Below, one piece after another: positions 35,922 to 45,982 of a stretch of 64,000 nt of DNA. The stretch covers positions 62,001-126,000 of the forward strand of contig NZ_CP119992.1 of assembly GCF_029338575.1 (NCBI RefSeq). Direction: 5' to 3'. Made by a program: the position numbers and the translations under genes. The notes beneath the pieces are model-generated. The model had not been told where the DNA came from, ran no database searches, and worked only from the letters and a program-made list of their open reading frames with translations. Position 1 is the first letter of the stretch; every line of letters begins with the position of its first letter. The DNA is from Halomarina halobia. Its GTDB lineage: Archaea; Halobacteriota; Halobacteria; Halobacteriales; Haloarculaceae.

Positions 35922-37760
35922 ATGGCGTACATCGTCAGGATGCCCAAGCTCGGGCTGGAGATGGAAGGCGGCGCGCTCCTGGAGTGGCGCGTCGAGGAGG
36001 GCGAGTCGGTAGCGGAGGGGGACGCGCTCGCCGAGATCGAGTCGGAGAAGACGACCGCCGAGGTCGACGCGCGCGAGTCGGGCGTCCTCCGGAGGACGTT
36101 CCTCGCGCCGGGCGACGAGGTGCCGCCCGGTACGCCGATGGGCATCGTCGCGGGAGCGGACGAGGACATATCGGACCTGGAGGCGGAGGCGGGAGCGGAC
36201 GCCGACGGCGAGGCGGCGCCCCCCGAACCGGAACCCGCCGGGGGAGCCGCCGAGGGATCCGCGAGCGCGTCCGGCCCGCCGTCGGCGACCGAGCGCGCGA
36301 GCGACGCCGCGGGCGTCGCTCGCGCCGAATCGATCCGAGCCTCGCCGCGGGCGCGCAAGCGTGCCGACGAACTGGACGTGGACCTCGCGGGGGTCGACGG
36401 GACGGGACCGCAGGGGTCGATCACCGAGGGGGACGTCGAGGCCGCGGCCGGGTCGAGCGCCGGCGACGCGGGAGCGAGCGCCGACGTCAGGGCCTCACCG
36501 CGGGCGAAGCGCCGCGCCGACGAGCTGGGCGTGGATCTCGGGACGGTCGAGGGGACCGGACCACAGGGGTCGATCACGGAGGACGACGTCGAGGCGGCGG
36601 CCGGATCGGCCCCGACGACGACCGGTCCGGAGGGGCTCACGCTCCTGGAGGAGCGTCCGTTCGACGGGATGCGCCGGACCATCGCCCGCCGCCTCGGGGA
36701 GAGCTACCGCGAGGCGGTCCACGTCACCGAGCACCGGACCGTGGACGCGGAGGAACTCGTCGCGGCTCGCGAGGCGTCGAGCGAGGCGCTCGGCGTCGAC
36801 GTCTCGCTCACCGACCTCCTGCTGGTCGCACTCTCGGCGGCACTCGACGAGCACCCCGCGTTCAACGCGCACTTCGAGGACGACACCCACCGCCTCTACG
36901 CGGAGCACAACCTCTGTCTGGCGGTGGACGTGGAGGCCGGCCTGATCGCGCCCGTGCTGCGCGACGTGGGGAGCGCGTCGCTCGCGGACCTCGCCGACCG
37001 GCGGCGCGAACTCACCGAACGGGTGCTCGCCGGCGACTACTCGATGGACGACCTGACCGGTGGGACGTTCACCGTCACGAACCTCGGCGTGCTCGGCGTC
37101 GAGTCGTTCGACCCCGTGATCAACCCGCCCCAGGTCGCCATCCTCGGCGTGAACGCCCTCGAACGCCGCCCGACGGCCGAGGGGGAGACGGGCGTCACCG
37201 TTCGGCGGGTGCTCCCGCTCGACCTCTCGTTCGACCACCGCGTCGTCGACGGCGCGGACGCCGCGCGCTTCCTGGGGACGCTCCTCGGCCACCTGGAGGA
37301 CCCGTGGCCGCTCCTGCCCGAGGCGGTCGAGCGGCCGGAGCGGTCCGCGGCGCTCGACCTCCCCGAGCGCGAGGTCTCCGCGCGAATGCGCGACGGAACC
37401 GCCGGGACGGTCTCCGTCGGCCCGGTCGAGTGGGACTTCGACCTGCCGACCGACCTCGGCGGCGGCGGCACCGCTCCGACCCCCGTGGACGCCTTCCTCG
37501 GGTCGCTCGCGTCCTGCGTCTCGCTCTCCGTCCGGATGCAGGCCGATCAGCGCGACGTTCCGCTCGACGACGCCGACGTACGGGTCCGCGGCTCGCCCGA
37601 GCGCGGCTGGCTCGAACGGGTGGACGTCACCGTGGTGCTCGATTCGGACGCGGACGACGAGACGCTCGAGCACCTCGTCGACCTCGGCGGGCGCAACTGC
37701 TACGTCCTCGACGTGCTGGCCGACGACGTCGATCTCGGCGTCTCCTGGCGACGGGCGTGA
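35922..37760 (+). CDS. 2-Oxoacid dehydrogenase E2 (dihydrolipoamide acyltransferase) fused to OsmC domain
   Basis: 612 residues from the ATG at 35922. The order is a lipoyl domain (1-80, lipoyl-Lys43 in ESEKTTAE), an acidic Ala/Pro/Glu linker, two peripheral subunit-binding domains (about 137-175 and 188-226, both with the RASPRA..RADEL and GTGPQGSIT pattern), and the catalytic core (about 240-465, active His near 439 in FDHRVVDG). A C-terminal OsmC-like domain (about 475-612) has its two redox Cys at 532 (GSLASC) and 593 (GGRNC). OsmC proteins reduce organic hydroperoxides, often using lipoylated E2 as the electron donor. E1 subunits lie 2-4 kb downstream on the other strand; no E3 is adjacent. 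The fusion is clearly one frame. Confidence 0.9.
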   Translation: MAYIVRMPKLGLEMEGGALLEWRVEEGESVAEGDALAEIESEKTTAEVDARESGVLRRTFLAPGDEVPPGTPMGIVAGADEDISDLEAEAGADADGEAAPPEPEPAGGAAEGSASASGPPSATERASDAAGVARAESIRASPRARKRADELDVDLAGVDGTGPQGSITEGDVEAAAGSSAGDAGASADVRASPRAKRRADELGVDLGTVEGTGPQGSITEDDVEAAAGSAPTTTGPEGLTLLEERPFDGMRRTIARRLGESYREAVHVTEHRTVDAEELVAAREASSEALGVDVSLTDLLLVALSAALDEHPAFNAHFEDDTHRLYAEHNLCLAVDVEAGLIAPVLRDVGSASLADLADRRRELTERVLAGDYSMDDLTGGTFTVTNLGVLGVESFDPVINPPQVAILGVNALERRPTAEGETGVTVRRVLPLDLSFDHRVVDGADAARFLGTLLGHLEDPWPLLPEAVERPERSAALDLPEREVSARMRDGTAGTVSVGPVEWDFDLPTDLGGGGTAPTPVDAFLGSLASCVSLSVRMQADQRDVPLDDADVRVRGSPERGWLERVDVTVVLDSDADDETLEHLVDLGGRNCYVLDVLADDVDLGVSWRRA

Positions 37761-37770
37761 GTCCCGCCGC

Positions 37771-38274
37771 TCAGGGGTACGTGTCGTCCGGCTCGGGCAG
37801 CGCGTCCACGTTGTCGGCCGTCTCGAAGATCACCCCGTTCAACCGCTCCGCGGTGTCGAAGTACCAGTAGGGCGTCTCCTCGTAGACGCCGCTCTGGAGG
37901 ACGGGCATACCCGCCTCCTCGAACCGAGCGACCACCGAGGGGGCGTCCTCGAACGCGAAGCATGCGACGTGGTGCAACCCCTCGCCGTGCTCCTCTAAGT
38001 GCTCGGTGTAGATGCTCGGTCCCGAGAGCGGCTCGATGAGTTCGAGCATCGTGTCGCCGACCGTCGCCAGCGCGAGGATCATCGAGTAGTCGTGCTCCTC
38101 GCCCCGGTAGGTCGTGTCGTGGAGCGCCGGCGGTTCGAACCGGTAGAGCTGCCACGGGCCGACGCCGAGGACGGCACCGAACCGATCCATCCCGTCCTCG
38201 ATGTCCTCGACCACGAACGCGACCTGACTGATCTCGGGTATCTCCACGTCCAGCTGCGGTATGTCGGTCGGCAT
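37771..38274 (-). CDS. VOC (glyoxalase/methylmalonyl-CoA epimerase-like) family protein
   Basis: 167 residues if started at the ATG at 38274; an ATG 11 codons upstream is in frame. Two beta-alpha-beta repeats are visible: the first with ISQVAFVVEDIEDGMDRF, the second with EGLHHVACFAFEDAPSVV and the conserved Glu in NGVIFETADN. Metal ligands are likely His and Glu. Family members include glyoxalase I, epimerases and dioxygenases; substrate unknown. It is convergent with the E2-OsmC gene, only 10 bases from its stop, and lies with E1 and AcoX on the minus strand. Confidence 0.85.
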   Translation of the reverse strand: MPTDIPQLDVEIPEISQVAFVVEDIEDGMDRFGAVLGVGPWQLYRFEPPALHDTTYRGEEHDYSMILALATVGDTMLELIEPLSGPSIYTEHLEEHGEGLHHVACFAFEDAPSVVARFEEAGMPVLQSGVYEETPYWYFDTAERLNGVIFETADNVDALPEPDDTYP

Positions 38275-38369
38275 GACGGGCTGCTGTTCAATGGTGACAC
38301 ACATCACTGCTTCTCACGGAGCGCGACCGGTCGCACCGGGAACCGTCGCGTTCCGCGCGATCCCGGCGC

Positions 38370-39362
38370 TCACTCGACGAACAGCCGCTCGCTCGCGGCG
38401 CGCTCGAAGACGGCGTCGAAGTCGACGAACCGCGGGCCGTCCGCCCGCGTCCGGACCTCGACGCGGGCCTCGCGGATCTCCAGTTCGCGCTCGCCGTCGG
38501 CGCTCAGTACGCCCTCGGGCACGTCGAAGGTCATCGCCTCGCGGTCGTCGAGGCGGCGGTGCTCGCGCACGCCGATGCGGCCGACCACGCCCGGCGTCGT
38601 CATCGCCCGGACGGTCCGGGGAGCGCCCTCGGGGCGGCCGAACCTGAGGCCGACGCCGCCGGGGTCGTCGGGCGCGACCGCGCCGAGCGTCCCGGCGATC
38701 CCGGAGAGTCCCACGTCGCCGGGCGAGGCGCGGGAGACGACGCCTCCGAGGAAGTCGCCCGGATCGAGGACGGCCCGCGTGCCGACGAACGGACGGTCGA
38801 GCACCGACAGCGCGGCGAGCCCCTCGAACCGGCGGTGTCCGCCGTTGTCGTCGACCGCGGCGACGACCGTGCCGTGGCGCACCGTCGCGTCGCGGGCGGG
38901 TACGAGCCCCGCGGCGACGAGGGCGGCGGCCGCCCCCGCGGGGGTGCCGTCGATGGCCGTCGGGACGACGTTGTTCGTCCCCGTCGAGATGCTCGCCACC
39001 GGGACGTCGCCGATCCCGGTCGCCACGTCGCGGTTGGTCCCGTCGCCGCCGAGGACGACGACGCACTCGGCGCGCTCTGCGAGCGCGGCGGCCGCTCTTC
39101 GGGTGTCCTCGCCCGATCCGGTGACCGACTGGTCGAGGAGCGCGGCGTCGACGTCCTCTGCGTCTTCGACCAGCTGCTGGCCGATGTTCGCCTTGTCGGG
39201 CATCACGAGTACGTCCGGCGGGGGGTCGACCGTCGTCGCGCCCGCGAGGACGCACCTGGCGGTCTGGAGCTTCGCGTAGCGGTCGCTGACGCTGGCCCCG
39301 CCGGTGAGCCGCCGTATGTCGCGGCCCGCCGACGGGTTCACGACCAGGCCGACGGTCGCCAC
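38370..39362 (-). CDS. ATP-NAD kinase family protein, AcoX-like
   Basis: 330 residues. The kinase motif GGDGTNRDVA is near residue 100 and is preceded by a VVNPSAGRDIRRLTGGA start typical of NAD kinase/diacylglycerol kinase folds. It resembles AcoX of acetoin dehydrogenase gene clusters, which is consistent with the E1 genes directly upstream: its ATG is 1 base from the stop of E1 beta. The substrate of AcoX is not established, and it is not the housekeeping NAD kinase. Confidence 0.85.
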   Translation of the reverse strand: MATVGLVVNPSAGRDIRRLTGGASVSDRYAKLQTARCVLAGATTVDPPPDVLVMPDKANIGQQLVEDAEDVDAALLDQSVTGSGEDTRRAAAALAERAECVVVLGGDGTNRDVATGIGDVPVASISTGTNNVVPTAIDGTPAGAAAALVAAGLVPARDATVRHGTVVAAVDDNGGHRRFEGLAALSVLDRPFVGTRAVLDPGDFLGGVVSRASPGDVGLSGIAGTLGAVAPDDPGGVGLRFGRPEGAPRTVRAMTTPGVVGRIGVREHRRLDDREAMTFDVPEGVLSADGERELEIREARVEVRTRADGPRFVDFDAVFERAASERLFVE

Positions 39363-39363
39363 G

Positions 39364-40374
39364 CTAGGCGATGCGCTCGACCGCCGTTCTGACGTCGTCG
39401 GCGCTCGGCAGGACCTCCCCCTCCAGCGCGGGGCTGAACGGGATGTGGGTGTCCGGAACGCCGACGCGCTGGATGGGTGCGTCGAGGCTGAAGAACGCGC
39501 TCTCCATCATCCGCGCCATCACCTCCCCGTGGACGCCGTAGGAGAGCGGGCTCTCGTCGGCGACCACCATCCGCCCGGTCTTCTCCAGGCTCTCGACGAG
39601 CGTGTCCGTGTCGAGCGGGTAGAGCGAGCGCACGTCGATGACCTCGACGCTCACGTCGCCTGCCAGGTCCTCGGCCACGTCGAGCGACTCGCCGACGAGG
39701 CGCTGGCTGGCGACGACGGTGACGTCCTCGCCCTCGCGCTCGACGTGGGCCTCCCCGATCGGGACCGTGAAGTCCTCGTCGACCGGGACCTCGCCCTCCT
39801 GCTCGTAGATCATCTTGTTCTCGAAGAAGAACACGGGGTCGTCGGAGCGGATGGCGCTCTTGAGCAGCCCCTTCGCGGCCGCCGGGGTACCGGGCGTCAC
39901 CGCGAGCAGGCCGGGGAAGTGCGCGAACCACGTGTGGACGGTGCCGGAGTGCTGGCTCGCGGCCCCCATCCCGCCGCCCTCGGTCGTGCGGACGGTGATC
40001 GGCATCTCCGTCTTGCCGCCGAACATGTAGCGCATCTTCGCCATCTGGTTCATCACCTGCTCGGAGCAGACGCCGAGGAAGTCGCTGAACATGATCTCGA
40101 CGACCGGCCGGGTCCCCGTCGCCGCCGCCCCGATGCCCGCGCCCATGAAGCCCGCCTCGCTGATCGGCGTGTCGCGGACGCGGTCCCCGCCGAACTCGTC
40201 GAAGAGGCCGGCGGTCACCTCGAGGACGCCCCCGAAGCGTCCCACGTCCTCGCCCATGAGGAAGACGTCCTCGTCGCGGGCGAGTTCCTCGCGAAGCGCC
40301 TCGCGGATCGCCTCGCGCATGGTCATCGTGCGGGTCTGGTCTACGTCGTAGCTGGTGCCTGTCTCGGTACTCAT
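39364..40374 (-). CDS. 2-Oxoacid dehydrogenase E1 component, beta subunit
   Basis: 336 residues. The start MTMREAIREALREELARDEDVFLMGEDVG is the standard E1 beta N-terminus, and the VTAGLFDEFGGDRVRDTPISEAGF segment binds the thiamine diphosphate region. The C-terminal transketolase-like domain includes GEDVTVVASQR and VEVIDVRSLYPLD. It pairs with the alpha subunit at 40378, whose stop is 3 bases upstream. Together with AcoX this points to an acetoin- or pyruvate-type complex rather than a branched-chain one, but that is inference. Confidence 0.93.
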   Translation of the reverse strand: MSTETGTSYDVDQTRTMTMREAIREALREELARDEDVFLMGEDVGRFGGVLEVTAGLFDEFGGDRVRDTPISEAGFMGAGIGAAATGTRPVVEIMFSDFLGVCSEQVMNQMAKMRYMFGGKTEMPITVRTTEGGGMGAASQHSGTVHTWFAHFPGLLAVTPGTPAAAKGLLKSAIRSDDPVFFFENKMIYEQEGEVPVDEDFTVPIGEAHVEREGEDVTVVASQRLVGESLDVAEDLAGDVSVEVIDVRSLYPLDTDTLVESLEKTGRMVVADESPLSYGVHGEVMARMMESAFFSLDAPIQRVGVPDTHIPFSPALEGEVLPSADDVRTAVERIA

Positions 40375-40377
40375 GGT

Positions 40378-41412
<1,035 letters not shown>

Positions 41413-41443
41413 ACAACAGTTTTAGAGGTTCGAGCACGACGGG

Positions 41444-41453
41444 ATATAATTTA
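41444..41453 (-). promoter_or_regulatory. TATA box of the E1 alpha operon
   Basis: The minus strand reads AAATTATAT around this site, 32-41 bases before the E1 alpha ATG (41412), in an AT-rich patch. It would give a short leader of roughly 5-15 bases. Confidence 0.5.
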
Positions 41454-41665
41454 CCGACAATTTCAGTGGAGGTCCTCCCTGAGTGAACGTTCGATTCGCG
41501 TACAGTTCCGTCTCGAACGCCGTACGAACCCCGTCGCGGCTCCCTCGACGGCCGCCATCGGTCGTACGGCCGGACGACTCGGTGCCCCGGATCACCGGGA
41601 CCCCTGAAACGGTTACAGCCGACGGTACGGAAGCACTATTCCCGGCCCGTGCCACACCTCCGCCC

Positions 41666-42562
41666 ATGCACGTCATCGCGCACGGTGGGGCCGGCGGGGC
41701 CGTCGAGGAACCGGAGCGGCGGCAGGCGACGCTCGACGAGGCGACGGCGGCGGGGGCGGCGGCGGCGACGTCGGTGGGCGCGGTCGTCGCGACCGTCCGC
41801 GCGCTCGAATCCTCGCCGCGGTTCAACGCGGGGGTCGGCGGCGCGATCCAGTCCGACGGCGTCGTCCGCACCGACGCGGGGATCATGACCGACGATCGGC
41901 GGATCGGGGCGGCCTGCTCGATGCCCGGCGTCGAGCGCGCCTGCGAGGTCGCGCGCGTCGTTCTGGAGGAAACCCCGCACGTCTGCGTCTCGGGCGTCCA
42001 CGCGGCCGATCTCGCGGCCGCCTTCGGGATCGAGACGGGCGTCGACCTCCGGAGCGAGGACACCCGCGAGCGGTGGGCTGACCTCGACCCGTCGCCGCCC
42101 GCCCGCGACGACCCACGGGGGCAACTCGACTGGCTCACGGGCGAGTTCGGCGGGAGCGCGGCCACCGGCGACGACGCCCACCCGGAGGACTACGACACCG
42201 TGGGCGCGGTCGCCACCGACGGCGAGACGCTCGCGACGTGCACCTCAACCGGCGGGCGATGGGCGGCGCTCGCCGGGCGGGTCGGCGACGTGCCGCAGGT
42301 GGGGTCCGGCTTCTTCGCCACGCACGCCGGCGGCGCGAGCGCGACGGGCGCGGGCGAGGACATCGTCCGCGTGACGCTCGCCCGTCGCGCGGTGGACCAC
42401 CTCGAACTCGGCCGGAACGCGGAGACAGCGGCCGAACTCGCCGTCGAGGAGTTCGAGGAGATCACGGGAAGCGAGGCGGGCGTCGTCGTCATGGACCGCG
42501 ACGGCGACGCCGGGAGCGCATTCAACTCCGCCGGGATGCAGACGAGCGTCGCCGGCGAGTAG
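41666..42562 (+). CDS. Isoaspartyl peptidase/L-asparaginase (Ntn-hydrolase)
   Basis: 298 residues from the ATG at 41666. The N-terminal HVIAHGGAGGAVEEPERR and the SPRFNAGVGGAIQSDGVVRTDAGIM block are diagnostic. Autocleavage is expected before Thr178 in YDTVGAVATD, giving alpha and beta chains with Thr as the nucleophile. The GAGEDIVRVTLARRAVDHLE segment completes the active site. The enzyme releases aspartate from asparagine or isoaspartyl dipeptides. Confidence 0.93.
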   Translation: MHVIAHGGAGGAVEEPERRQATLDEATAAGAAAATSVGAVVATVRALESSPRFNAGVGGAIQSDGVVRTDAGIMTDDRRIGAACSMPGVERACEVARVVLEETPHVCVSGVHAADLAAAFGIETGVDLRSEDTRERWADLDPSPPARDDPRGQLDWLTGEFGGSAATGDDAHPEDYDTVGAVATDGETLATCTSTGGRWAALAGRVGDVPQVGSGFFATHAGGASATGAGEDIVRVTLARRAVDHLELGRNAETAAELAVEEFEEITGSEAGVVVMDRDGDAGSAFNSAGMQTSVAGE

Positions 42563-42577
42563 CCGTCATTTGGGCGA

Positions 42578-43450
42578 TCACTCGGGCACCGGCACGACCA
42601 GCACCGGCACGTCGACGGTCCGGAGGACCCGATCGGCGACGCTCCCGAGGAGTTGCCCCGCGAGGTTCGACTCGCCCTCGGAGCTCATGACGACGAGGTC
42701 GACGCCGTTCGCGTCGACGTACTCGCGGATGCCGGCGTGGGGCGCGCCCCGAACGACCGCCGTACGGGGCTCCGCGCTCGCGTCGGTCTCCCGAACGCGC
42801 TCCGCGAGGCGGTCGACCCGCTCCCGCCCCCGCCCTTCGAGGCGCTCGACGAACTCCGCGTCCACGCCCCCGGCGCTGAACAGGCCCCCCTCCCGCTGTA
42901 CGTCAACGACGTTGAGGAGGTGGAGCGTCGCGCCGTAGCGCCGCGCGACGTCGACACCGTACGGCGCGGCGCGCTCGGCGATCTCGCTCCCGTCCGTCGG
43001 GACGAGGACATTCCTGTACCCACCGGCGTCGTCCGCGTCGCCGCCGTCCACGGTGAGTACCGGCGCGTCGCTGCCGCGGAGCACCCGCTCGGTGACGCTC
43101 CCGAGCAGGCGTTCGCCCAGTCCGGCCCGACCGTGTCGCCCCATCACCACGAGGTCGATCCCGCGCTCGTCCACGTGGTCGACGATGACCCGGGGGGGTC
43201 GCCCTTCGCTCCGGCGCGTCTCGACCGCGACGTCCGCCGCGTCGGCCATCTCGCTCACCTCCGCCAGGATCTCCGCCCCTCGCTCCTCCCGGGCGCGCCT
43301 CGCCGCCTCCCCGTCCCGCATCCGGGACGGCTCGATCGCGTACAGTACGTCCACGGCCGCGTCGTACGTACTCGCGAGTTCGAGGCCGGCCGCCGCCGCC
43401 CGCCTCGCGGGATCGCTTCCGTCCACGGGGATGAGAATCCGATCGAACAT
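42578..43450 (-). CDS. Tandem universal stress protein (two UspA domains)
   Basis: 290 residues made of two Usp domains (1-140 and 148-290). The first has FDRILIPVDGSDPARRA and the loop GRHGRAGLGERLLGSVTERV; the second has NVLVPTDGSEIAERAAPYG and SSEGESNLAGQLLGSV. The second loop has Ser-Glu-Gly where His-Gly is common. Likely ATP-binding stress protein. It is convergent with the asparaginase and lies beyond the ppk end on the same strand. Confidence 0.93.
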   Translation of the reverse strand: MFDRILIPVDGSDPARRAAAAGLELASTYDAAVDVLYAIEPSRMRDGEAARRAREERGAEILAEVSEMADAADVAVETRRSEGRPPRVIVDHVDERGIDLVVMGRHGRAGLGERLLGSVTERVLRGSDAPVLTVDGGDADDAGGYRNVLVPTDGSEIAERAAPYGVDVARRYGATLHLLNVVDVQREGGLFSAGGVDAEFVERLEGRGRERVDRLAERVRETDASAEPRTAVVRGAPHAGIREYVDANGVDLVVMSSEGESNLAGQLLGSVADRVLRTVDVPVLVVPVPE

Positions 43451-43559
43451 GACGGTACCGCTAGGACGGTTCGTCGCGCGGCGGGTAAGTCGTTGCGGCG
43501 CTCCCGGCGGACGACGTGCCGACGCGCGGTGCGGAGTCGCTGCGCTCCTCCCCCGTTCG

Positions 43560-43748
43560 TCACCGCTCGGTCCCGGCGTCCGCTAGCGTGCGGCGTCGCT
43601 CGCGTCGGTCGACCGCCGTCCGCGGCGACGTCCCGTCGGTTCGTCGCCCGTCCCTCTCGCGGACCGCAACGACCCCCTCGACGAGAATCGGGTCGAAGCG
43701 CCGATCCGCCGCCAGCGCGACGGCGAGGTCGCGCTCGTCGCCCGTCAC
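43560..43748 (-). CDS. Small ORF translationally coupled to ppk, uncertain
   Basis: Encodes 62 residues from a GTG at 43748 (TGDERDLAVALAADRRFDPILVEG.. ending ADAGTER). The GTG overlaps the TGA stop (43745-43747) that ends ppk in its natural frame, giving a GTGA coupling site. The first half looks protein-like with a hydrophobic FDPILVEGVVAV strand; the second half is Arg-rich. No family recognised. Confidence 0.35.
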   Translation of the reverse strand: MTGDERDLAVALAADRRFDPILVEGVVAVRERDGRRTDGTSPRTAVDRRERRRTLADAGTER

Positions 43749-45975
43749 TCGCGATCCCCCTCGCGCAGATCCGCGAGCGGCCCCTCGTAGTCTGTGGTCT
43801 CGGCGGTACGCTTGCGCTCCTTCGCGCGCTCACGCGCGCGCGTCGCATCAGTCTCTCCTGGGCGTTTCGTACCTCCTCGCCGTCGGCGGGGCGACACTGG
43901 GCGTAGGTGCCGTCCGGGTTCATCGTCCAGCGTTTACGGTTGTCCGAGAGCGTCACGTCGAGGATACCCCGGAGTTCGCGCTGGAGGTGGCGTGTGTCGA
44001 CGGGCGCGACGGCCTCGACCCGTCGGTCGAGGTTCCGCGTCATCCAGTCGGCGCTGCCCACGTAGTACTGCGGGTCCGCGTGTTCGAAGTAGAAGATCCG
44101 AGAGTGTTCGAGGAACCGACCGACGACGCTGTGGACGGTCACCGTCTCGCTCACGTCGGGGAGGCCCGGCCGGAGGCGACAGATCCCCCGGACGATCAGA
44201 TCGATGCGCACGCCGGCCATCGACGCCCGGTACAGTTCCTCGACGATACGCGGGTCCTCGAGCGCGTTCATCTTCGCGACGATCCGGCCCTCCTCGCCGT
44301 GTGCCGCCTCCCGGCGGACGAGATCGACGAACCGCTCGCGCATGTTGACGGGGGCGACCAGCAGCTCGCGGTACTCCCTCTGCAGCGAGTGACCCGTGAA
44401 GAAGTTGAACAGCCGGGTGAGGTCCTGCCCCACGTCCTGGTCCGCGGTGAGCACCCCGAGGTCGACGTACGTCTTCGCCGTCTCGGAGTGGTAGTTCCCG
44501 GTGCCGACGTGCGAGTAGAGGCGGACGCCGTCGGCCTCCTCGCGGACGACGAGCGCCACCTTCGAGTGGGTCTTGTACCCGACGGTTCCGTAGGCGACGT
44601 GGATGCCCTCCTCCTCGAGGCGGTGGACCCACCGGAGGTTGTTCTCCTCGTCGAAGCGCGCCTTCAGTTCGACCATCACCGCGACCTGCTTGCCGTTGTG
44701 GGCCGCCTCGATGAGGCTCTCGATCACCTTCGAGTCGTGCGCGGTGCGGTAGATGGCCGCCTTGATGGCGAGGACGTCCGGGTCGTGGGCCGCCTCGCTC
44801 AGGAACCGCTGGGTCGTCTCTTCGAAGGAGTGATACGGGTGATGCGCGAGCACGTCGGCCCGGCGGATCTCGGCGAAGACGTCGCGCTCCTCGCCCGCGA
44901 GCCGGGGGTGGGGCCGGGGCGTCCACGGGTCGAGCTTCAGATCGGGTCGGTCGAGGTCGCAGAGCGCCGCGAAGTCGCGGAAGTCGAGGGGGCCCCGTCG
45001 CTCGAACACCTCCCGCTCGTCCAGGTCGAGCTGGTCGACGAGCAGTTCGCGGACCGACTCGGGCATGTCGTCCTCGACCTCCAGTCGCACCACCGTCGCG
45101 AACCGGCGCTCGCGGAGGACGCCCTCGATCATCTCGATCAGGCCCTCCGCGACCTCCTCGTTCCGGCGCACCTCGGCGTTGCGCGTCACGCGGAACGCGG
45201 AGTAGTCGAGCACCTCGACGTCGGGAAAGAGCAGGTCGAGGTTCGCCCCGACGACCTGCTCCAGGGGGACGAACCGCGTTCCCTCCCCCACCCGAACGAG
45301 CCGCGGGCGGTTGCCGGGGATCTTCACCCGCGAGAATCGCGGCTCGTCGTCGTCCTCGCCGCGGGTCAGCACCGCCAGCGACAGCGAGAGGTTCGAGATG
45401 AACGGGAAGGGGTGGGCTGGATCGAACGTGAGCGGGGTCAGCGTCGGCAGCACCGACGCCTCGAAGTACTCGCGCAGGTCGGCCCGCTCCGCGGGCGCGA
45501 GGTCGTCGGAGTCGAGGACGTGGACGCCCGCCTCGGCGAGCGCCGGCCTGATCTCTTCGCGGTAGCACTCGACCTGCCGCCTCAACGACGGGCGGACCGC
45601 CTCGAGCACCGCGTCGAGTTGCTCCTCGGGGGTGCGACCGTCCGGGGAGCGTTCCGTGACGCCCGCCGCGATCAGCTGTTTCAGCCCGCCGACGCGCTTC
45701 ATGAAGAACTCGTCGACGTTCCGGGTGAAGATGGCGAGGAACTTCACCCGCTCCAGGAGAGGGTTGCGCCCGTCGAGCGCCTCGAACAGCACGCGCCGCT
45801 GGAACGCCAGTTCGCTCAGCTCGCGGTTGAGGTAGTACCGCGGCTCCGAGAGGTCCACGTCGGGGGCGATCGCGTCGTTCGGTTCGGCGCGCTCCGCGAC
45901 CCCGGTGCGGTCGGCGGCGACGCCGTCGGCCGCGCTATCGGGTGCGCCGTCCGTCGTACCGTCGTTCTCGGGCAT
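43745..45975 (-). pseudogene. ppk: Polyphosphate kinase with apparent frameshift near the 3' end
   Basis: From the ATG at 45975 the frame encodes a full Ppk1: the N domain starts at YYLNRELSELAFQRRVLFEAL; the catalytic domain has the phospho-His region near YGTVGYKTHSKV and later NARAVPP-like C-terminal blocks including GSADWMTRNLDRRVEAVAPV. It reversibly makes polyphosphate from ATP. Just before the end, a (CG)5 tract at 43833-43842 shifts the frame; with four CG units the sequence continues ARERAKERKRTAETT.. and stops at 43745, a natural end of about 742 residues. As given, the frame runs on to 43255 with nonsense sequence over the Usp gene. The catalytic core is intact, so it may still work, or the shift may be a sequencing error. 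Confidence 0.85.
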
Positions 45976-45982
45976 CGCTGGG

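Noticed and set aside
43255..45975. Ppk read as one longer protein to 43255
   Set aside because: The last 190 residues are nonsense and overlap the Usp gene; the natural tail appears after removing one CG unit.
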